A stretch of 64,000 nucleotides of DNA from Methylacidimicrobium sp. B4 (GCF_017310545.1 NZ_CP066203.1:1302001-1366000), one strand, 5' to 3'; positions 43,737 to 58,702 are shown, numbered from the stretch's first letter. Notes: a model not told the origin generated them from the letters alone. Program-made: numbers and translations.

Positions 43737-44540
43737 TCACATCCGAAATTGATGAGCACGACTCCAGCTATTGATGAGCCAAAACGTCAACATGACGAAA
43801 AGAAATCCCCACACCATTCCCTGGGCAACCCTCCGCTGGCTCCAACCGAGCGTCCCGCGAGCACACACCAGGACAAGATAGAGCAGCCAGACCCCCAATG
43901 ACCAGAAGAGCTTTACCCAATCCCAGCTGCCTCGCCCCGAAAGCAGCACTCCGACCAGCAGCCCGGCCGTGAGCAGGAGGAAGCCGAGGTTGAGCAGCCT
44001 TCTCTGCACGACGAGCAGATCTCCCAGAGCGGGGAAGGTGTAGAACCATCCGGCCACGCGCCGGCTCTTGAGCGTTCGGTCCTCGAAAAGATAGAGAAGC
44101 CCCGCGACCGCTCCGATCCCGAGCGCCCCATAGGCCAAGAGCAATACCGTTCCATGCACCTCCAAGGGCCAGCCGAGCTTGGGCAGCGGCTTTGCCTGAT
44201 CGATCGGAGCGATCAGTGCCGCAAAATCGAGCAGGGAAACCACCGGAGCCGTGCAAAACCCCAGGACGGAGAGCCGGTAGGCCGATCCGACGAGCAGGTA
44301 CATCAGGAGCAGCGCCCAGCCCAGAAACGCGATCGTCTCCAGCAGGTTGGTAATCGGGCAGTGGCCGATCGTCCGGCCCCGGAGGTAGAGAAAGAGCGTC
44401 TGGCTTCCCCAGGCAGCCAAAAGAAAGAGGTCGACGAGCCGCCCGGCCCCGTTGGCGCGCGAGCCGAACATGTAGGCTCCCCGCAGCGCACCAAGGAATG
44501 CGAAGAGCCCCGCCACCCCCAGCCAGAGCCGCTCTCCCAT
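43737..44540 (-). CDS. CcsA/HemX-type cytochrome c assembly membrane protein
   Basis: Integral membrane protein of 267 residues with about eight membrane segments. It belongs to the CcsA/CcmC/HemX group: GHCPITNLLETIAFLGWALL, WPLEVHGTVLLLAYGALGIG, RRLLNLGFLLLTAGLLVGVL, and GSWDWVKLFWSLGVWLLYL in place of the full Trp-rich haem motif WGxxWxWD. HemX, a regulator of HemA, sits beside hemA in many bacteria, and CcsA in others. Its place just before hemA favours the HemX reading, while the WDW motif is like CcsA. It starts 18 bases after the YqeY gene stop on the minus strand. Confidence 0.8.
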   Translation of the reverse strand: MGERLWLGVAGLFAFLGALRGAYMFGSRANGAGRLVDLFLLAAWGSQTLFLYLRGRTIGHCPITNLLETIAFLGWALLLMYLLVGSAYRLSVLGFCTAPVVSLLDFAALIAPIDQAKPLPKLGWPLEVHGTVLLLAYGALGIGAVAGLLYLFEDRTLKSRRVAGWFYTFPALGDLLVVQRRLLNLGFLLLTAGLLVGVLLSGRGSWDWVKLFWSLGVWLLYLVLVCARGTLGWSQRRVAQGMVWGFLFVMLTFWLINSWSRAHQFRM

Positions 44541-44558
44541 CCTGCGCTTGGGCTCCCG

Positions 44559-45020
44559 TCAGGAGCCTTCGGCTCCCAGCATCCGTTCGGCCAGGTCGCG
44601 GATCTGCTTTCCGTCGGCCCGGCCACCAGCCTGCTGCAGAGCTGTCTTGATCACCGCGCCCAATTGCGCCTTGCCTTTCGCCCCCGTCTCTCGGATCGCC
44701 CGACGAACCAAGGCTTCCCGTTCCTCGGGAGAGAGCGGTTCCGGAAGAAACTCCCGCAAGATGGCGATTTCGTCCTCCTCCTTTCGGGCCAGATCCTCCC
44801 TGTGCCCGCTCCGGTAGCGCTCGATCGAATCCTCTCGCTTCCGAGTCTCCTTGGCGATCACGGTCATCACCTCTGCATCGGAAGGCTCCCCAGCCCATCC
44901 CTTCTCCAATCCCGCATATTGGATCGCCGATTTGAGCATCCGCAAGGCCGAGGTCCGGAGCGCGTCCCGTTTTCGCATTGACTCCTTGAGTTCCTCGTTG
45001 ATCCTAAGAAAGAGCGACAT
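44559..45020 (-). CDS. yqeY: GatB/YqeY domain protein
   Basis: A 153-residue protein of the YqeY family, related to the tail domain of GatB and able to contact tRNA. Landmarks are RKRDALRTSALRMLKSAI, a central EDSIERYRSGHREDLARKEE, ILREFLPEPLSPEE and GAVIKTALQQAGGRADGKQI. It stands first in the minus-strand run yqeY-ccsA-hemA-hemC-cobA/hemD. It is not itself GatB: no amidotransferase domain is present. Start ATG at 45020, divergent from the LptF/G gene across 58 bases. Confidence 0.9.
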   Translation of the reverse strand: MSLFLRINEELKESMRKRDALRTSALRMLKSAIQYAGLEKGWAGEPSDAEVMTVIAKETRKREDSIERYRSGHREDLARKEEDEIAILREFLPEPLSPEEREALVRRAIRETGAKGKAQLGAVIKTALQQAGGRADGKQIRDLAERMLGAEGS

Positions 45021-45078
45021 CCTTGGAAGCTTAGCACCCCCTCCTCTTCCGAGGCATCCGGAAAATGACGCTGGTTGG

Positions 45079-46197
45079 ATGAAAACGGTCTACCGTCTTC
45101 TCTTTCTCGATCTTCTCAAGATCAGCCTCACCAGCACGGCCATTCTGACCTTCTTCCTCGTCCTGGCCAACGTATTTCGCGATGTCGCCGACCTCATCAT
45201 CAACCATGAGGTCCCTCTCTGGGTGATCGCCAAGCTCGTTCTCTCTCTTGTGCCTTTCGTCCTGACCTTCACCCTGCCTTGGGGCCTGCTGATGGCCGTT
45301 CTCTTTCTCTTCGGCCGAATGTCGCAGGATCACGAGCTGATCGCCTTGAAATCTGCGGGAATCGGGATCGGCCCTCTGCTCGCTCCAGTAATCTGGTTTG
45401 CGCTGGCGTACAGCCTGTTCAGCTTTTCGATCAACGCCTATGTCGGTCCCAAGAGCCGCCATGCCTTCAAGGAGATCTTCTCGGATGTCCTCTTGCAAAA
45501 TCCGCTCTCCTTCTTTGAGAGCGGAAAGTCGATCGACCAGTTCGACGGCTTCCGCCTTTATGCGAGCAAGCGCGCGGGCGCCCGGCTCGATGATGTTTAC
45601 ATCTGGGAAGTCGACAGCGCCTTCCGCCCCTTGCGCGCAATCCGGGCGGATGAGGCGGAAATCAACGCCGACATGCCCCACCAGCGGATCGTCCTCACCC
45701 TGCGGAACAGCCGCCAGGAGGAACGGAGCGTGGCCAACCCGGAGGACGTGCAGGCCATCGTCGCCGGTTCCCGCGCCCTTCAAGTCCCCTACGAGATCTC
45801 GCTTGGCACCCTCTTCGATCGCCTCACTGTCCGGAAGAGCATCGGCCTTGCGACCCTGGGTGAGATCGGGCAGCAGGTCCTGGGTCATCCCTCGATCACG
45901 CCGGACAACAATCCGACGCCGATCTTGACCGAGCTCCAGAAGCGCCTCGCGGTCTCGCTCTCCTGCTTTACCTTCGCGATTGTCGGGGTTCCTCTGGCGA
46001 TTCAGGTCCACCGGCGGGAAACCTCTGTGGGGGTCGCCTTGAGCCTCGTGATCGTTCTGGCGTACTATGCGATCGTCCTCTTGGCCGATGCCTTGAAGGC
46101 CAAGGCGCATCTCTTCCCGGAGCTCATCATCTGGATGCCGAACATCGTCTTTCAGACGATCGGCTTTTTCTTGCTCTGGCGGGTGAATCGCCGATGA
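45079..46197 (+). CDS. LptF/LptG-family lipopolysaccharide export permease
   Basis: Inner-membrane subunit of the LPS transporter, 372 residues. Three N-terminal membrane segments (MKTVYRLLFLDLLKISLTST, LTFTLPWGLLMAVLFLFGRM), a periplasmic beta-jellyroll domain of about 180 residues, and three C-terminal segments (LSCFTFAIVGVPLAIQVHRR). The motif MSQDHELIALKSAGIG is the family signature. LptF and LptG are paralogous and usually occur as a pair; only one is present here, so its partner is elsewhere. ATG at 45079. Divergent from yqeY and convergent with the small lipoprotein gene. Confidence 0.9.
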   Translation: MKTVYRLLFLDLLKISLTSTAILTFFLVLANVFRDVADLIINHEVPLWVIAKLVLSLVPFVLTFTLPWGLLMAVLFLFGRMSQDHELIALKSAGIGIGPLLAPVIWFALAYSLFSFSINAYVGPKSRHAFKEIFSDVLLQNPLSFFESGKSIDQFDGFRLYASKRAGARLDDVYIWEVDSAFRPLRAIRADEAEINADMPHQRIVLTLRNSRQEERSVANPEDVQAIVAGSRALQVPYEISLGTLFDRLTVRKSIGLATLGEIGQQVLGHPSITPDNNPTPILTELQKRLAVSLSCFTFAIVGVPLAIQVHRRETSVGVALSLVIVLAYYAIVLLADALKAKAHLFPELIIWMPNIVFQTIGFFLLWRVNRR

Positions 46198-46227
46198 GGG
46201 CTCGCAACCGCCTCCCCTGACCCCCCG

Positions 46228-46524
46228 TCAGGGGACGTAGGGTTCGTCGGGCAGGAACTGGGGAATCTCCGGAAAGTAGGGCGCCGGCGTAAAGGGCTCT
46301 TCCGAAGGCCCCTTCGGCTCTCCCGGCTCCCCATGCTCCCGTTGGGTTTCTCCCGGCTGATGCCCGGGCCTCATTTCGGGCTCCTGACCGGGCTCGGGGT
46401 CGTCCTCCGACTGGAGCCGCTGGACGGCCCCCGCAGGAAACCCGAAGAGCTTGCCGGGGACGATCGACGCGGCGCACCCGAGCAGGCATCCGAGCAGAAG
46501 GGCGCGAAGCGCACAGGTTTTCAT
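46228..46524 (-). CDS. Small Pro/Glu-rich putative lipoprotein
   Basis: A 98-residue protein of unknown function. A signal peptide (MKTCALRALLLGCLLGCAAS) contains the lipobox-like LLGC near residue 17, so Cys17 may be acylated; LLLGC at residues 9-13 is an alternative. The mature part is unusually rich in Pro, Glu and Gly (EDDPEPGQEPEMRPGHQPGE) and likely unfolded, ending FPEIPQFLPDEPYVP. It stands alone, 54 bases downstream of the peptidase start region on the same strand. Short and compositionally biased, so confidence is moderate, but the lipoprotein signal is good. Confidence 0.65.
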   Translation of the reverse strand: MKTCALRALLLGCLLGCAASIVPGKLFGFPAGAVQRLQSEDDPEPGQEPEMRPGHQPGETQREHGEPGEPKGPSEEPFTPAPYFPEIPQFLPDEPYVP

Positions 46525-46578
46525 GGGAATTTGCTTCCTGCCGGGCGAAAGAAGTCCAGCACGCGCTCGTGGAACGCG

Positions 46579-47682
46579 TCAAGGACTTTTAAAGATCTCC
46601 GGGGAACGGGTCAGGTTGCGAATGCCGTCCTTCTCGATCACGACAAGATCTTCCAAGCGGACCCCGCCGATCTCCGGATAATAGAGGCCCGGCTCGACCG
46701 TCAGGATCTGGCCCGAACGAAAGCGCCCCGCCGCAAAACGAGGGGGCTCATGGATCTCGAGCCCCAGGCTATGGCCAGTCCCATGGAAAAAACCGACCCA
46801 CCGGCCTCCGCGTCGCTCGGTGGGGTACCCTGCCTGAGCGAACCGGCGGAGAAGCCGGCGATGCAACGCCTGTCCGTCCGCCCCTTCGCGCATCTCCCCC
46901 AACACCCACCGCTTGCCTTCCGCAACGGTATCATAGAGATGCTGCAATGCCTCGGACGGTTCGCCTTTGACGAAGGTCCGGCTCAAGTCCCCGTAATAGC
47001 CGCTCGCCTGACTGCGAGGAAAGAGGTCGATCACAATCGCTTCGCCGGCGTGCAAGGGTCCGCTCCCCTGCTCGTGAGGATCGCAGGCCTGCACTCCTCC
47101 GGCGACGATCGAATGCTCCGCGATCCCGCCGAGCCGCGCGATCACCGCCTCGATCTCCCCGCGCAACCGTTCGGAGGTGAGATCTTCCCCGTTCCACCGA
47201 AGAATTCCCCGGGCATCCGGGCGACTCGCCTGGAGGATTTCCCGGGCCCGCTCCATCCCCGCTTCTGCGATCCGCAAGGCCTCCGTGATCCAGTCGATCT
47301 CCTCATCGCTCTTTTGCTGGCGCTCGGGGAAAAACGGTCCTCGTCGCACGCGGATCCGCAAGCCGCGCTTTTCAGCCCGATCGGCAATCCCGAGCGGGAA
47401 GGACTCCGGGACCTCGACCACGCGGAACCTGAGCCTGCGCCCCAAGGCCAGAAGCAGCTCCACAGGATCGGCTCGCCTTCTTTCGTCGGAGACAAGCTCC
47501 TCGGCGGGAATCACCCTGTCGACGCGCGCCATCCTCCGTGCGCGGTCAACCTCCAGAGCGCTGAATACCGCATAGGTCCGCCCACCCTTTTCAACCCACA
47601 GGAATGGATCCGGGACCACCATGCGGACGGCGTAGCGAAGATCTGCCTCGCGTTCGCTCGAGCCGTAGAGTACCCGCACCAT
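46579..47682 (-). CDS. Xaa-Pro aminopeptidase (M24 family)
   Basis: Metallopeptidase of the pita-bread fold, 367 residues. The metal ligands of the M24 family are visible: Asp in IDLFPRSQASGYYGDLSRTF (both Asp residues), His in FFHGTGHSLGLEIHEPPRF, Glu in LTVEPGLYYPEIGGVRLED and the final Glu. The GxHEPP part typifies Xaa-Pro peptidases. The N-terminal third is a short creatinase-type domain. No signal peptide, so cytosolic. It follows the efflux gene by six bases on the same strand, so they are probably co-transcribed despite unrelated roles. Confidence 0.88.
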   Translation of the reverse strand: MVRVLYGSSEREADLRYAVRMVVPDPFLWVEKGGRTYAVFSALEVDRARRMARVDRVIPAEELVSDERRRADPVELLLALGRRLRFRVVEVPESFPLGIADRAEKRGLRIRVRRGPFFPERQQKSDEEIDWITEALRIAEAGMERAREILQASRPDARGILRWNGEDLTSERLRGEIEAVIARLGGIAEHSIVAGGVQACDPHEQGSGPLHAGEAIVIDLFPRSQASGYYGDLSRTFVKGEPSEALQHLYDTVAEGKRWVLGEMREGADGQALHRRLLRRFAQAGYPTERRGGRWVGFFHGTGHSLGLEIHEPPRFAAGRFRSGQILTVEPGLYYPEIGGVRLEDLVVIEKDGIRNLTRSPEIFKSP

Positions 47683-47688
47683 GAAGGG

Positions 47689-49395
47689 CTACCCGCTCTT
47701 CCTCGCAGCCGAGTGCTGCTCCGACGGCAGGGCGCTCCCTTCCGGCTTCGCCGCCAGGGGGCGCATCGAGTAATCCTTCCACCCTCCCCCAAGAGCCCGG
47801 ATCAGGGAGACGAGCGCAATGTACCGCTGCCCCAGGATCTGGACGTCGACCAGTTGCGCGGTAAGCCAGACGCGCATGGTCGTGTCCACTTCGATATAGT
47901 TCACCATCCCCTCCTTGAAGCGGACGAGGGAGACGTCATACTGCTGCTTGGCAAACGCAACGGTCCGATTCTGCGCTTCCTGCTGATCGAGGAGAATCTT
48001 GATGGCCGCCAGGGCGTTTTCCGTTTCCTGGAAGGCGCTCAACACCTGTTGGCGGTAGTTTGCGACGGCCGCTTGGTACGAGGCTCGTGCAAATTCCACT
48101 CCGGCGACCAGTCGCCCCCCCTCGAAGAGAGGGATGTTGATGAACGGTCCGATCGACCAGAAACGGCTCCCTCCCTGGAACAGGAGCGAGGCGGCGTCGC
48201 TGATGAGCCCACCCACGGCGAAGAGGTTCACCGAAGGAAAGAAGGCCCCAAGGGCCATTCCGATCGTCGCATTCGCCCGGGCCATCTGCCGCTCCGCCTG
48301 AGCCACGTCGGGACGCCGCTGGAGGAGATCGGAAGGGAGATAGGCGGGAAGCACCGGCGGGGCGTCCCGCAAGGCATTGGATGCGACCCGCACGGTGGAT
48401 GCCGGCTTGCCCAGGAGTGTGGCAATCGCGTTTTCCGCCTGCGCTCGCGTGTTTTGCAAGCCGATGTATTGGGACTGGGCGGTTGCCAGATCGGTCTTGG
48501 CGCGCGCCAGGTCGAGCTCATTGGCCACCCCGCCATCGTAGCGGCTCTGGACCAAGTAGAGGTTGTCCCGAAAGACATCGACCATGTACTTGTAGACGGC
48601 CAGCTGCGCATCAATGTAGCGCAGGAAGAAATACTGAATGGCGAGCTCGGCGTGGAGGGAAAGAATGACGGTCTCGTAGGCGGCTTGCGTCGCCTGCGCA
48701 TTCGCCTTGGCAGATTCGAGCCCGCGCCGCAACTGTCCCCAAATATCCGCTTCGTAGACGGCGTAGCCCGGAATCGCATACTCCTGCCAGGACTGGGTCA
48801 AGCCCACGGGAAATTGCGCCGTTCCGATCTGCTGCCCGTTGGAGCCGATCACCGGTGCCTGTATTTGGTGCTGCTGCAGGAAGAAGGGCTGATTCTGGGA
48901 AAAGCTGATGTTGGAGTAAAAAGGGGCGACTCCCACGTTCGGAAAGAAATTGGCGAGCGACTGGCCTACCTGGGCGCGGGAAGCCGTCGCCTGGGCAAAA
49001 GCGACCTTGATCTGCTGATTGCCGATCGAGAGCTGGCTTTCCAGCTGATCGAGCACCGGATCGTCGAAAAGCTTCCACCAATCGCCCTTGGCGATGACAT
49101 CTTGAGGAAGGGCCTTCCTCCACCGGATATTTTGGGCCATCCCTTCCGGAGATGGCCGCGAGGTGCCATTCGCCGTCTGACCGTTCCGGCCTGTAGCCAC
49201 CTTCTCGCTGGCGGGGGACTCTCCCCACTTGAAGTTGCTCGGGGTCTCCACGGTTGGCCGCTTGTAATCGGGCCCGATCATGCATCCCGAGGAAAGGGCG
49301 AGAAGGACGACAAGAAGGGAAGCCTGCCGCGCAAAGGCCCCAATTCGGCCCGCCCTCGGATTCTCTTGGCTTCTCAGTAAACGCTTACTCACCAT
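47689..49395 (-). CDS. NodT/OprM-type outer-membrane efflux lipoprotein
   Basis: Outer-membrane channel of an RND-type efflux system. 568 residues from ATG 49395. The signal peptide carries a lipobox (LALSSGCMIGPDYKRP), then an OEP-type beta/alpha-barrel: DPVLDQLESQLSIGNQQIKV, VANELDLARAKTDLATAQSQ, RPDVAQAERQMARANATIG and the final GWKDY region. Two OEP repeats are recognisable. The longer frame upstream to 49557 is not used. No RND pump or periplasmic adaptor is adjacent; the pump must be elsewhere or shared. A possible divergent start for uvrA lies beyond a 237-base gap with no obvious element. Confidence 0.9.
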   Translation of the reverse strand: MVSKRLLRSQENPRAGRIGAFARQASLLVVLLALSSGCMIGPDYKRPTVETPSNFKWGESPASEKVATGRNGQTANGTSRPSPEGMAQNIRWRKALPQDVIAKGDWWKLFDDPVLDQLESQLSIGNQQIKVAFAQATASRAQVGQSLANFFPNVGVAPFYSNISFSQNQPFFLQQHQIQAPVIGSNGQQIGTAQFPVGLTQSWQEYAIPGYAVYEADIWGQLRRGLESAKANAQATQAAYETVILSLHAELAIQYFFLRYIDAQLAVYKYMVDVFRDNLYLVQSRYDGGVANELDLARAKTDLATAQSQYIGLQNTRAQAENAIATLLGKPASTVRVASNALRDAPPVLPAYLPSDLLQRRPDVAQAERQMARANATIGMALGAFFPSVNLFAVGGLISDAASLLFQGGSRFWSIGPFINIPLFEGGRLVAGVEFARASYQAAVANYRQQVLSAFQETENALAAIKILLDQQEAQNRTVAFAKQQYDVSLVRFKEGMVNYIEVDTTMRVWLTAQLVDVQILGQRYIALVSLIRALGGGWKDYSMRPLAAKPEGSALPSEQHSAARKSG

Positions 49396-49632
49396 TGCCG
49401 CGCCGGCCTTTCCCCAAACATCGGCATATACGTTCCGTAGCGTAGCCGGGTCAAGCGGAAGCTTCCTTTGGCAGCGGAGCTTGGCCGATTCCCGATGGCA
49501 CGCTATCTTTCGGTGGCTGCCCTGTCCAAGGCAGCGGCTGAAGCACTCATGGCTCATTTCTCAACCGGTTGCGGCCGTCCACCTTCCTGATCTCCCCATG
49601 GAGCCGGCTACGATCCTCCCAGAAGAAAGCGG

Positions 49633-55191
<5,559 letters not shown>

Positions 55192-55243
55192 GTCAACCGA
55201 TTTTCGCATTTCCCGAACGAAGCCTTTGGGGCAACCTTGTCTT

Positions 55244-56899
55244 ATGAAAGAAACCCCGAGCATCGCGGACTGTCTGGCGAGCCGTCTTCAGAGCGAGGGA
55301 ATCGAGTATGTATTCGGCGTGCCGGGCGATTACGCCCTGGCCCTCTTCTCCACGTTTCGGAAACGGGGAATCGAGACGATCAACACCTGCGACGAGCAGG
55401 GCGCAGGCTTTGCGGCCGACGCCTACGCCCGCATCCGGGGCATCGGGGCCGCCTGCATCACCTACTGCGTCGGTGGCCTCAAAATTGCGAACGCGGTGGC
55501 GGAGGCCTACGCGGAAAAATCGGCGGTTGTCGTCATCAGCGGCGCTCCCGGCATGAACGAGCGCAAGAAGGATCCGCTGCTCCATCACAAGGTGCGCAGT
55601 TTCGACACGCAGCGGAAGATCTTCGAGGAGATCACGGTAGGGACAACCGTTCTTGACAATCCCGACACGGCCGCATCCGAGATCGACCGGCTGCTCAGCC
55701 TCGCCCGCCGCTACCACCGGCCCGTCTACATCGAGGTCCCTCGGGATCTCCTGTCGGCTCCCACTCGCCCATCCTCCTTCCCTCGGGAGCCCGAAGAGAG
55801 CGATCCGCAGGCTCTCGCAGAAGCCTTGGAGGAAGCCCGTCAGATGCTTCTCGCCTCCCGCTCCCCGTTGATCCTGGCTGACGTGGAGATCCACCGCTTC
55901 GGCCTGCAGAAGGAGCTCGTCGAGCTCACGGAACGAACGGGCATCCCGGTCGCCGCCACCTTGCTCGGGAAATCGGTCATCGCGGAGACCCATCCGAATT
56001 ACGTCGGGGTCTACGAAGGAGCGACCGGACGCGCCGAAGTTCATGATTATGTAGAGGCAAGCGATTGCCTCCTCCTTCTGGGAGTCTTTCTTACCGACAT
56101 CACGGTGGGCGGAAGCACTTCTTCGCTCGACATGAGCCGCTGCATCTATGCAACCAGCGAAAAGCTCTCCATCCGTCACCACTCCTTCGAAGGGGTACGC
56201 TTGGCGGACTTCGTCCGCGGCCTCCGGAAGCTGGACATTCAAAAGAAGGTCTTGCCGAGCGCCTTCGCTCCTTCGGCCGGGCGGATCCCAAAGACCGCGT
56301 TTCGCCGACAGGACCGGATCACCGTCGCTTCTCTCTTCGCGGAGATCAACCAGATTCTGAGCCCGGAGATCGTCGTGGTCGCCGACGTTGGCGAGGCGCT
56401 CTTCGGGGCTTCGGAGCTGGTCATTCGGGAATCGACCGAGTTCTTGAGCCCCGCCTACTACGCCTCTCTGGGGTTCGCGATTCCCGCCTCGCTGGGGGCC
56501 GCCCTCGCCAATCCACGATTGCGCCCCCTGGTCCTTGTGGGAGACGGAGCGTTCCAGATGACGGGGGTAGAGCTTTCGACTGCGGTTCGCTTCGGCTTGA
56601 GCCCGATCGTGGTCTTGCTCAACAATCGAGGGTACTCTACCGAACGCCACATCCTCGACGGCCCCTTCAACGACCTGCTGGAGTGGAACTACTGCCGCCT
56701 GCCCGAGCTCTTGGGAGCCGGCCATGCCTGCCAGGTCCGGACCAACCAGGAGCTCGAAGAAACTCTTCACGCCGCATGGAACCAAAGAGATTCCTATTGG
56801 CTCATCGAGGTGCGCTTGAGCCCTCACGACCATTCGCCCGCCCTCGAAAGGCTGGCGCAGCGTCTCTCCCCGGACAAGCGTGCGGGACAGGCGCGGTAA
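55244..56899 (+). CDS. ThDP-dependent 2-oxoacid decarboxylase (pyruvate/indolepyruvate decarboxylase-like)
   Basis: A thiamine-diphosphate enzyme of the PDC group, 551 residues from ATG 55244 (MKETPSIADCLASRLQSEGI). The activating Glu is in NTCDEQGAGFAADAYAR, the paired histidines in PLLHHKVRSF. The ThDP motif is LVGDGAFQMTGVEL followed by VLLNNRGY. These match pyruvate or indolepyruvate decarboxylase rather than acetolactate synthase, which lacks the HH pair. It would turn a 2-oxo acid into an aldehyde and CO2. The substrate is not set by sequence. It stands alone, 52 bases after uvrA; the gap to the regulator downstream is 70 bases. Confidence 0.88.
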   Translation: MKETPSIADCLASRLQSEGIEYVFGVPGDYALALFSTFRKRGIETINTCDEQGAGFAADAYARIRGIGAACITYCVGGLKIANAVAEAYAEKSAVVVISGAPGMNERKKDPLLHHKVRSFDTQRKIFEEITVGTTVLDNPDTAASEIDRLLSLARRYHRPVYIEVPRDLLSAPTRPSSFPREPEESDPQALAEALEEARQMLLASRSPLILADVEIHRFGLQKELVELTERTGIPVAATLLGKSVIAETHPNYVGVYEGATGRAEVHDYVEASDCLLLLGVFLTDITVGGSTSSLDMSRCIYATSEKLSIRHHSFEGVRLADFVRGLRKLDIQKKVLPSAFAPSAGRIPKTAFRRQDRITVASLFAEINQILSPEIVVVADVGEALFGASELVIRESTEFLSPAYYASLGFAIPASLGAALANPRLRPLVLVGDGAFQMTGVELSTAVRFGLSPIVVLLNNRGYSTERHILDGPFNDLLEWNYCRLPELLGAGHACQVRTNQELEETLHAAWNQRDSYWLIEVRLSPHDHSPALERLAQRLSPDKRAGQAR

Positions 56900-56969
56900 G
56901 GTCATGCCGGTCCGATCTCTGGTCGCTCCCTAGCGTCCTCTCTGGCCCGAGCGGCCGGAAGACAATCCC

Positions 56970-57668
56970 ATGGATGGGAAGATGAGGATCCTGATTGCCG
57001 AAGATGATCGAAAGATCTGGAAGCATCTCAAGGCAGCGCTTCAGGCGGAGGGCTACACGGCCGAGGTCGCGGAGGACGGAGAAGAGGCGCTCTGGCTGGC
57101 CCAGAACTACCCTTTCGATCTCCTGATCCTCGATCTCATGCTTCCCGAGCGCGACGGCATCTCCGTGGTCCGCCAGCTCCGGCGCACCGGATCGCGCCTG
57201 CCGGTGCTCTTCCTCACGGGTCGCGCCGACGTCGAGGACCGGGTGCGGGGACTCGACGCGGGTGCCGACGATTACCTGGGCAAGCCCTTCTCCACCCAGG
57301 AGCTGCTCGCACGGGTGCGCGCGCTCCTGCGCCGGCAAAGCCCGACCTTGGCCAGCCGGTTGCGCTTTGAGGACATCGAGATGGATCTTGTCGCCCGTTC
57401 CGTGACCCGGGGGGACCAGCGCATCGATCTGACCAACCGGGAGTTCGAGCTGCTGCGTCTCCTGGTCGAGCACGCCCCCAACCCGGTAAGCAAGGCACTC
57501 ATCCTCGAAAAAATCTGGGACCGTTGTTTCGATTCGGAAACCGCACTCGTGAACGTCCACGTCAACCATCTACGGCAAAAGCTCCACCTTCCGGGGAAGG
57601 CTCCGCTGCTCCAGACGGTTCGCGGAATCGGGTTTGCGCTGCGTGCCGCACCCTCCGCTTCGCCATGA
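56970..57668 (+). CDS. OmpR-family response regulator
   Basis: Two-component regulator of 232 residues. Receiver: RILIAEDDRK with the acidic pair, phosphoacceptor Asp55 in LLILDLMLPERDG, LFLTGRA and the Lys in DDYLGKPFSTQ. C-terminal winged helix: LTNREFELLRLL, ALVNVHVNHLRQKL, TVRGIGFALR. The start is ATG 56970 or 56982 (MRILIAEDD). It overlaps its kinase by ATGA. It resembles metal or antibiotic sensing regulators (CusR/QseB style), but the ligand is unknown; the adjacent TonB receptor suggests iron or another metal. Confidence 0.92.
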   Translation: MDGKMRILIAEDDRKIWKHLKAALQAEGYTAEVAEDGEEALWLAQNYPFDLLILDLMLPERDGISVVRQLRRTGSRLPVLFLTGRADVEDRVRGLDAGADDYLGKPFSTQELLARVRALLRRQSPTLASRLRFEDIEMDLVARSVTRGDQRIDLTNREFELLRLLVEHAPNPVSKALILEKIWDRCFDSETALVNVHVNHLRQKLHLPGKAPLLQTVRGIGFALRAAPSASP

Positions 57669-58630
57669 ACCGCCGATGGCTCACGCTGACCGCGGTATTC
57701 GGCTTGGCCTTTCTCGGGGTGTCCACGATCTTTCATTGGGCGGCCTCGGCGCGCGAGGCGCGCTTTTTGACAACGCCGGAGCATCGGCGGGAGATGGTCC
57801 AGTGGGAAGCCGCGTATGCCCTCGCGATGCTCTCCACCTTCCTGGGGACCGCGCTCTTGGTGGCGACCGCCGGCAGACGACCTCTCCGAGCGCTCCGGCG
57901 CCAACTCGCCCTGCTCGACCCACAGAACCCCTGGCAGCGAGCTCATGCCGATGAGCGGGATCCGGAGATCGAAGCCTTGGTCCAGGAAATCAACCGGCTG
58001 CTCGATCGCGTCCAAGAAACCTTGGCCGAGGTCGACCGCGCCTCCGCGCGGATGGCGCACGAGCTCAAGCTCCCGCTCACCCTGGCACGCCTCCGGATGG
58101 AGCGAGTGGTCGAACGGGTCGATCCCGCCATCACCGAGCAGATCGAAGTGGAGCTCGACCGGCTCGGCCATCATCTCGATCGCGCCCTCCTCCTGGCGCG
58201 AGCCGAGAAGGGGGGGCTCGTCCTCCGCTGGGAGCGCCTCGACGTCAACGAGCTCTTGGAAGAGCTCCTGGAAGGCTTCCGGCTCCTCGCCGAAGCCGAT
58301 GGCCGCACGCTCGAGACACGCACGGAGCCTGCGGAGGCCGACGCGGACCGGACCTACCTCAAGCAGATCCTCTACAACCTGGTCTCCAATGCGCTCCACC
58401 ATGGACGAGGCCCCATCTTCCTCCGCCTTCGCCGCAACCCCGGTTGTGTCGTAGTTACCGTCGGGAACCGGATCAAGCGGAGCGGGGCCCGGGGGTCGGG
58501 ACTCGGCGTGGGCAAGCGGATCGTCGCAGCCCTGGTTCAGAGCCACGGCAACATGCGAATCGCCTACCGGTCCTACCGCGAGTGGCACTGTACACGACTG
58601 ACGATCTTCCCGAAGACGCTGCAAGGCTGA
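57665..58630 (+). CDS. Sensor histidine kinase with reduced ATP-binding domain
   Basis: Partner of the regulator, 321 residues from the ATG at 57665 that overlaps its stop. Two membrane segments (about 8-24 and 50-68) flank a short periplasmic loop of only about 25 residues. A HAMP-like linker leads to HisKA with His132 in MAHELKLPLTLARLRMER. The N box is intact (LKQILYNLVSNALHHG). The G1 box is reduced: TVGNRIKRSG replaces DxGxG, then GSGLGVGKRIVAALVQSHG matches G2. A G1 with Asn in place of Asp is known in a subset of kinases, so activity is still possible. The short loop leaves little room for an extracytoplasmic sensor. Confidence 0.85.
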   Translation: MNRRWLTLTAVFGLAFLGVSTIFHWAASAREARFLTTPEHRREMVQWEAAYALAMLSTFLGTALLVATAGRRPLRALRRQLALLDPQNPWQRAHADERDPEIEALVQEINRLLDRVQETLAEVDRASARMAHELKLPLTLARLRMERVVERVDPAITEQIEVELDRLGHHLDRALLLARAEKGGLVLRWERLDVNELLEELLEGFRLLAEADGRTLETRTEPAEADADRTYLKQILYNLVSNALHHGRGPIFLRLRRNPGCVVVTVGNRIKRSGARGSGLGVGKRIVAALVQSHGNMRIAYRSYREWHCTRLTIFPKTLQG

Positions 58631-58702
58631 GGCTGAGTCATCCTGCCCCTGGGTCTCGCCGAGCTCCCGCGGAGGCGATCGCCGTTCCGTCGGATTCCGC
58701 AA

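Noticed and set aside
46333-49380. A 1,015-residue plus-strand frame
   Set aside because: Antisense to the peptidase and efflux genes, which have clear motifs; it spans unrelated genes.
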